A stretch of 64,000 nt of DNA. Source: Prototheca cutis (taxonomy: Eukaryota; Chlorophyta; Trebouxiophyceae; Chlorellales; Chlorellaceae). The stretch lies in contig BCIH01000013.1 of assembly GCA_002897115.2 (NCBI GenBank), positions 421,160 through 485,159 of the forward strand, given 5' to 3'. The notes beneath the pieces were generated by a model that did no database searches, was not told the DNA's origin, and was given only the letters and a program-made list of their open reading frames with translations. This document shows, one piece after another, positions 58,127 through 64,000 of the stretch; positions within the stretch are counted from its first letter, which is position 1, and every line of letters starts with the position of its first letter. The translations under genes and the position numbers were made by a program.

Positions 58127-59184
58127 TCAACCAGGCAGCAATGCCGCTCTGTCTGCACCCTCGGAGGCAAGTGAAACACCCAGGGCGTCGATGAACTGCA
58201 CGGCGGGGCAGCCGCAGGCAAGACCCTGGCTCGCGTGGGCCAGGAACGGCAGCTTCCGCAGACTGCGCCCGCTCAGACCCTCTGCGTGCCGGCAGACATC
58301 CAGCAATGCCCTGTGCAATTGCTAGGATAGCGGTGCATTTGTTGTTGGTGGGGAGGGCATGAGCACCCTTGTCACCTCATTACAATACTCGGAATCCAAC
58401 GACGACACCCTCATCCGTGACCAGCGCTCACCTGGACAGGGAGAGTACTGCCGGGTCACCCACAATCCCAGGCCCGCAGCTGCCATTAACAACATGTTGC
58501 TGTTGCGGCAGGCTGGCAAATGGAAGCAGCCTCCCGGGGCAGGATATGATGCCGGCCCGGCCAAGCTCCTCCACACACGGCGCCAAGATGGCATACCTGC
58601 AGTGATGGACCGGCGAGGGTACAGCAAGCTGGTGTCTCCCCCTCCCCCCACCAGGGGCGGGCGTGTCTCCTGGGAGGGCGGTGTCCCCTCGTGCACACAA
58701 ACCACCTTCCTTACAAGGGCTCCAACCCACGCAAAGCTGGCTCCTGTAATAACCGTCTCACCGAGCCTCCAGGTTCGGTGGCCCGATGTAAGCCTTGATG
58801 TCTGCCCGGTCCACAAAAGCCACATCAATAGCCTCTGCAACAGCGGTTGGGGGAAGATGATGTGTGGCGATGAATCAGGGGCCCATCCCCCAACAAACGA
58901 TCGCCAGACATGCCACTACCCAGCGCACCTGTGATGTTGCTGGTGGTGAGAACCATGGCATTGGGGTGTCGCTTGAGGGCGTCGAGCTGTGTCAACAGCG
59001 CGTTGACGGCTCGGATGGCATCCGTTGGTTCTGACCCACCCACGGCAGATTTTCTGTCATTGCATGGGGCCCGGGGTGAGGGAGGGGGTTGGAGGCCTGA
59101 TTACAAAATTGCTCGCTCAGCAAAGCCGATTGGGCAGGAGCAGGGCCTTGAGCCAGCGGTTTTAGGCTCATTGTTTGAGGCGCA

Positions 59185-59226
<42 letters not shown>

Positions 59227-59546
59227 NNNNNNNNNNNNNNNNNNNNNNNNNNNNNNNNNNNNNNNNNNNNNNNNNNNNNNNNNNNNNNNNNNNNNNNNNN
59301 NNNNNNNNNNNNNNNNNNNNNNNNNNNNNNNNNNNNNNNNNNNNNNNNNNNNNNNNNNNNNNNNNNNNNNNNNNNNNNNNNNNNNNNNNNNNNNNNNNNN
59401 NNNNNNNNNNNNNNNNNNNNNNNNNNNNNNNNNNNNNNNNNNNNNNNNNNNNNNNNNNNNNNNNNNNNNNNNNNNNNNNNNNNNNNNNNNNNNNNNNNNN
59501 NNNNNNNNNNNNNNNNNNNNNNNNNNNNNNNNNNNNNNNNNNNNNN

Positions 59547-59626
<80 letters not shown>

Positions 59627-60530
59627 CATCACACCTTGAGCTGAGTTTGATGGAGAGCTTTTGTGCCAGGGCTTTGCAAAGGGAGGTCTTTCCCGTTCCC
59701 GGGGGGCCGTGGAGGAGGACCACCCGGTTCCAGCTGATGAGTGCCGGGTTCACTGCCCGTTCCGAAAAGAGCAGCGCTGAAGTTGCATACCGCAGCAGTC
59801 TCTGCTTGATTGCTGTGTCATAGTACAGAGTCTCCCACATGCCATGGAATTCCTGGAGTGCGTGTGTGTTGGGGTGGGGGCAGAGGGGAAGTGGGCAGGG
59901 CCAGAGCGAGGGAGGAGTTCGGAGTGGGCATTGAATTCCATGACCAGGCATGTTCATCCGCGGATGCATTCCTCCACAGTAACCACCACCCAATACACAC
60001 ACAAAGGAGGAAGGAGATGCAGACCTGATTTGGGAGCACCCATTCCGTGTGACTTGTGCAGCCTTCTTCCCCTTCATCATCACTGGCACCACCGTCCTTG
60101 TCAAGAGTGAAACAGCAGACCTGCAAGGGTGGCCGCATACTGCATGTCTACCGAGCCTCATCCCTCAAAACACGCCGTCCTCGCAATGCATCGAGATGTA
60201 AAGCCGATACCTTATCCATACCACGCCCATAATTACCTGCCATTGCACGTCCCATGGCAGGAGGGGCCTGCCCAGGAGGTCAGGCCTGCCAGCCAAGTCT
60301 GTGACCACCAGGCTCTCGACATGCTGCGTGAGCGAGCTGGGAGCACTGGAATCCAGGGGTACAGGGCCCTCCTCGTACATGACCTTGCTCAAGGAGCCGA
60401 GGTACTGCTCAAGATCTTGCCTGAGCGTCTCCAGCGGCACGCAGGACTCGTCCCTGACCAGGCACTCCACCGGCATGACGACCTTGGAGTCCGCCATCGC
60501 CGCCTCGGGTGAATACGCGTCCACAGTCAT
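58127..60530 (-). CDS. PCH2: PCH2/TRIP13 AAA+ ATPase, with one or more central exons lost in an assembly gap
   Basis: It remodels HORMA-domain proteins in meiotic chromosome axes and the spindle checkpoint. Visible exons: 60530-60237, 60120-60025, 59852-59635, then the N block, then about 59053-58929, 58834-58762, 58596-58432, 58310-58127. Landmarks: [10 protein letters not shown] at the N-terminus, [37 protein letters not shown] (Walker A), [17 protein letters not shown], then after the gap [53 protein letters not shown], and [18 protein letters not shown] near the end. The exon or exons with Walker B and the hinge before it (normally about 45 residues) are not visible and must lie in the gap at 59227-59546. 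All visible exons are in phase, so this is a draft-assembly hole rather than a pseudogene. It diverges from ORMDL with about 350 bases between the start codons. Confidence 0.93.
59187..59624. repeat. C run, 320-base N gap and (CA)n in PCH2
   Basis: C run at 59187-59226, N at 59227-59546, CA repeat at 59547-59624. On the coding strand a GT repeat follows closely behind the donor at 59634, with a G run on the far side of the gap. The N length may be nominal. Confidence 0.95.
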
Positions 60531-60878
60531 CTCAAGCGCTGCGCCAACCTCGAGTACAGTTCATTATCAAATGTACTGGTGCGTTTCATGCACGACATGC
60601 CTGCAGTGCGCTCTGATGTAGCGCCAGCTCTGTCTGGCAATTCGTCATTTCGGATGCGATGCGAAGATTTGGAGCGAACGTGGCCACGCGATNGACCAGA
60701 ACGCGTGAGTGGTTGGTAAATCGGGCGATGTGATCGGGGTGATCACGCCTCCGTGGGAGTTGTATTATTGTGCTTGACCGTTTCACGAGCCATTCGCATT
60801 GTCATCGAGCGGTACGGGAGACGGTAGGCTCGTTACGCGTGGGTGGCGCTGCGGCAGTCCAGCGGGCGAGGGCGGGGA
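60531..60878. promoter_or_regulatory. Divergent promoter region, PCH2 / ORMDL
   Basis: It lies between the two start codons. It contains one n (60693) and no recognisable element. Confidence 0.4.
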
Positions 60879-61524
60879 ATGGATTCCCCAAAAAGCCCTC
60901 GCGGGCTTGGCGTGAAGGCATCAGAATCCAACAAGAATGTGAATTGGCTCGACTTCCCCGCGGCATGGCTGTACTACGTGGTGCTGGTGTTCCTGGCATG
61001 GCTCCTGGTGTCGGGCTTCACCGACCCGGGCATCGCTTGGACCTACGTGCACATCGCACACGGCGTCCTCACCTACACCCTGTTCCATTACGTCAAGGGG
61101 TCACCAATTGAAGACGATCAGGGCGTCCATCACAGGTACCCAAGCCATTTGGGGGGTGGGATCTGGCGGGGCCATGGGCGCAGGCCCTGCGGGGATGCCT
61201 GTGTGGGTGTCCTTGCCTGCATGCACAGCCTGAAGTGTTCCCACTCCTCAGTTTTTACCTCCTCGGCCTCTCTCTCCATCTGCCACATTCCCGCGCTCTA
61301 TAACCAGGGAGACGTTCTGGGAGCAAATTGATGACGGCATGCAGTTCACGCCGGCACGCAAGTTCCTCACGGCCGTGCCCGTGGTGCTCTTCTTCCTGGC
61401 TTCAAACGGTACCGACTACCGGCGGCAGCCACTGGCCATCAATCTTGCGGTGGTCGTCGTGCTGCTCATCGCCAAGCTCTCCAGCATGCACAAAGTTCGA
61501 ATCCTGGGAATCAACAAGTACTAA
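60879..61524 (+). CDS. ORMDL: ORMDL family regulator of sphingolipid synthesis
   Basis: Two exons, 60879-61135 and 61308-61524, give 157 residues, the normal length. This small ER protein with about four membrane helices inhibits serine palmitoyltransferase. Diagnostic segments are YVHIAHGVLTYTLFHYVKGS, the phase-joined HHRETFWEQIDDGMQFT, ARKFLTAVPVVLFFLAS and the invariant ending LGINKY. The N-terminal 25 residues (SPKSPRGLGVKASESNKN) are hydrophilic with Ser residues, where fungal Orm proteins carry regulatory phosphosites; phosphorylation here is inference. It converges with the BRCT gene. Confidence 0.95.
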
Positions 61525-62026
61525 GGCCAGTACCTGGGCAGCCGGCTGTGCCATGCCGTGTCGTGCCCCAATACCCTCCCCAGCAGACTGTCTTTGAGTC
61601 CCGGGGACTGTCATAGAACCCCCGAAACCTGTCCCAGGCCCGAGCCATTTTGCTTTGATTACAGAGGGCAGTATGTTCCCGATGTGTGTGGGGCTTCCGA
61701 CGTCCTGCCTGCTTGGAAACCCCCAGCTCGAAACCTGGACCTGCATCGGAGGCCCAGCTGATCCTGGGGTGTTCATGTGACCTGACAATCTTGCTCTTCC
61801 GCTTTTCTCTCCCGCCCCCATGCGTACACGCTCTGTATACTGCCATGTCTGTCAGATCTGTAGGCCATGATGCTTTGAACACACGATTGGAAAGCGGGAT
61901 CGGGGGGCTACATGTCAGGAAGGGGGCCCACACCGCCCTCTTTCAACAACCGGCAATAGCGAGATGAGGGAGTTGGTTTGTCCCGGAAATTGGTCTGTGA
62001 GCCTCCATTTCGGTTTGTGTTGATGC
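61525..62026. other. Convergent intergenic region, ORMDL / BRCT gene
   Basis: 3' flanks only; no gene is seen. Confidence 0.6.
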
Positions 62027-64000
62027 TCACTGCACCGACACCACTGCCCAGGGGTCGATTCTGTCCGGAGTCTGGTAGTTCTCGGCCGTCTGCAGGAGCC
62101 ACTCCGCCTGCACAGTCCGGGCACCGCGGCGGAGACTGGCCGGTGGTGAACGAGCCGAGGGTAGCAGCACGCAGACATCGCAGTCTTCCGGCCCCACTAG
62201 CTCGGCTCCCAGGGCGCCTGCCAGGCGCCGGTACGAACCCAGCGAGGCTGCAGAAGCCGCCGCAGAGCCATCACTGCTGGCAGTGGGCCGGCTGGGGGTA
62301 GCGTACAGGTAAAGCTTGGTACCAGCCAGGGGCCCTGCCGCGGCGCTGCGTGCACGCTGCGCCACCGCGCAGTACCGTGACGCTGCGAGGTACTGCGACT
62401 CTGGCTGCCACGTGCGCGCCGCCAGTGAAGCCTCCAGCCAGTCCGCACTCAGAATGTGCGCACCATTCGCCACTGCGCGAGGTGATGTGATGTGATTTCT
62501 GAAGGTGTTGAAGGGACCAACACTGCCACAGGATGACGAATGGTTGCACACGCATCGCTACCCAATCAGCACCCATATGCACATGGATTCTGTCAGCATT
62601 CGACCTCAGCCGCCAGCCGCCCACACATGTACACACACAAAGAATGCCGAGCAGGGCGTACCGGCGAGCAGGAGCTTGAGTGTGCGTCGCTCCTGGCCCA
62701 ACACCAGGTGTGTCACGGCGGCTTCTTCCCGAGCGCTGGCACACAGGCGCATGCCCGGGATCCGAAGGGTTGCCGCCGANGCCAGCTGTGTCAGCTCGGG
62801 GTCTGCCGACGTCAGTGCCAGCAGCCGGCGCTGGCTGCTGGGGGAAGTCGCGGGGAAGCTGTCGCGTGTTGCATTGTCTTCAGTTGTCGCTGTTGTTGCG
62901 CGGGCACGTCGTGTGGCTGTCCCAGCCCGGGTCCTGGACCTACGGGCCGGCTCTTTCGACGACACCACCAGCTCTGGCACGTCACTGCCACCGACAGTGA
63001 CAACAGCAGCAGGTTGTGCAGATGCCGCACCCCTCGTCCAGCGGCGGGGAGGCGACGCTGGCGCTGTTTCTGGTGCTTCTGAGACCTTTGTTGACCTTTT
63101 GTTGCTTTTCTTGGGCTTCTTTGATGGCGCGACCTTTAATTTTGCTCCAGGTTGCCTCTCATCGGTCGCCGGCGCATCGCTGCCCTTCTCTGTGGTTCCC
63201 GACATTGGGCCCTTCCCGACGCCACTGTTGCTGCAGCCGTCCGCAGTCGCTCCATTTGCATCCGCATCTACCTCGCTCGCGCGCGCACCCAACCCGTTTG
63301 CACCGGCGTCCCATGGCCGCTCGGCGGTCCAAGGACTGGGACAGGGCGCAGGCAGCGTGGCCTCTGGCGTCGGTTGCGTCAGGCGCCCTGGGGTCGGCGG
63401 GAGCGTGACCCCGGGTGCCCCTCCGTTGGGCGTCGGCTGAGACAGCGGGCCCGCTCCCTGGCCGTGAGCCGGAGTTGTCGCGGGGTACACAAGTGGGATG
63501 GGGATGCCGTTACCGGCCGTCGCTTCTGCTTGCCTGCAGCGTTGTGAGGTTGGGCCAGGGGGGGAGTCAGCGATCTGATCCTGAAAGAGACATCCCCATG
63601 TGTGTGCGAGATGGAGCAGAGAGCAGAGTGCAGGAACCCATAACGGGAAAGTCCCATGCTCCTAGCAGGACGACAACAAAGAGCTTCAGCCATTCGCCAT
63701 CGTACTCGTTAGGTCGACCGTCCTGCGGCGGGCTGGGCAATGGGATGTGGCAGGGNGGCGTTGTCTTGAGCAAGGGAACAGGCTTGTTAATGTGCTGTTT
63801 CAGCTGCCGCATCGAAAATCGGGTGCTAGGCGGCACGGTCGGTGTGGCAGTTGCGGCATAGTGACGTTCCCCCGGTCGTGATGCAGCAGCAGCAGCAGTA
63901 TTGCTGGTGGGTGTGATGCCATCAACTGGACCGCCGTTCATTATCTCATCGTCTTCATCGCTGTTGAAACCTGGGGATGGCAGCTTTGGTCCGGCTGGTG
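62027..64000 (-). CDS. MCPH1: BRCT-domain protein, microcephalin (MCPH1)-like, C-terminal part (truncated by window edge)
   Basis: Three exons in phase: 64000 (open) to 63706, 63533-62662, 62472-62027. The gene continues beyond the right edge, where more of the N-terminus is expected. The C-terminal pair of BRCT folds is clear. The first reads LALTSADPELTQLASAATLR, then EEAAVTHLVLGQERRTLKLLLA and, across the last splice, VANGAHILSADWLEASLAARTW. The second begins PLAGTKLYLYATPSRP, passes through LAGALGAELVGPEDCDVCVL and ends ARTVQAEWLLQTAENYQTPD. The RTLKLLLAVANGAHILSADW arrangement resembles the tandem BRCT pair of microcephalin, which binds phosphorylated histone H2A variants in DNA-damage signalling. 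Upstream parts are Ser/Pro/Thr-rich and disordered with acidic (NSDEDDEI) and basic Arg-rich stretches. Confidence 0.75.

Noticed and set aside
1..64000. Bacterial or organellar origin, CRISPR arrays, rRNA or tRNA genes
   Set aside because: Dense spliceosomal introns, transit peptides and eukaryote-only families show nuclear DNA. No regularly spaced repeats were seen and no tRNA cloverleaf was noticed by eye, though a tRNA scan was not possible.

Overview
This window is nuclear DNA from a GC-rich eukaryote, most likely a unicellular green alga. The genes are split by many short GT-AG introns of about 90 to 400 bases. Several products are of plant or green-algal type: an organellar methionyl-tRNA synthetase of the plant OVA1 kind, a uridine-kinase/CYTH membrane protein like plant TTM1/TTM2, a chloroplast/mitochondrial S-adenosylmethionine carrier, and a DExH6/NIH-type helicase with an ankyrin insert. 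No operons, CRISPR arrays, rRNA or tRNA genes were seen. I joined exons by eye from splice sites, reading phase and family resemblance; the finished models keep an open frame with matching phases across all exons, and their lengths fit their families where the family is known.

Layout, left to right. 1-2305 (+): C-terminal end of a VPS13 lipid-transfer protein, cut by the window edge. 3063-5985 (+): organellar MetRS. 6463-9020 (-): TTM1/2-like protein. 9664-12323 (-): saccharopine-dehydrogenase-like oxidoreductase (SCCPDH family). 13415-15775 (+): CDF zinc transporter with a His-rich loop. 16472-21337 (+): 19-exon coiled-coil protein with a basic tail. 22169-28443 (+): 17-exon DExH RNA helicase. 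28671-29916 and about 30490-31747 (-): two neighbouring SnoaL/NTF2-like proteins. 32750-34022 (-): PP2C phosphatase. 34592-35812 (+): intronless SAM carrier. 36138-41347 (-): DNA topoisomerase III with zinc-finger and RGG-rich tail. 41348-43614: gene-poor stretch with a TnpB/Fanzor-like zinc-ribbon fragment and an interrupted reading frame. 43615-45036 (-): NDUFAF6-like assembly factor. 45329-47577 (+): RCC2. 48326-about 50579 (-): proton-pump-interactor-like coiled-coil protein with a tail anchor. 51466-55617 (-): membrane-anchored helical-repeat protein. 56041-57771 (+): type I membrane protein with a proline-rich ectodomain. 58127-60530 (-): PCH2/TRIP13 AAA+ ATPase with an assembly gap. 60879-61524 (+): ORMDL. 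62027 to the right edge (-): BRCT protein like microcephalin.

The genes form no single pathway. Several act in chromosome biology (TOP3, PCH2, RCC2, BRCT protein, possibly the coiled-coil protein), others in organelle function (MetRS, SAM carrier, NDUFAF6) and membrane or lipid homeostasis (VPS13, ORMDL, zinc transporter).

Two observations stand out. First, many introns start with GT/TG repeats followed by T and G runs, and many end with C and A runs followed by CA repeats and AG; the two ends are reverse complements. Second, the TnpB/Fanzor-like C-terminal motif lies in an otherwise unassigned gap. The sequence is a draft: there is one roughly 320-base N block, one 10-base N block and many single n positions.
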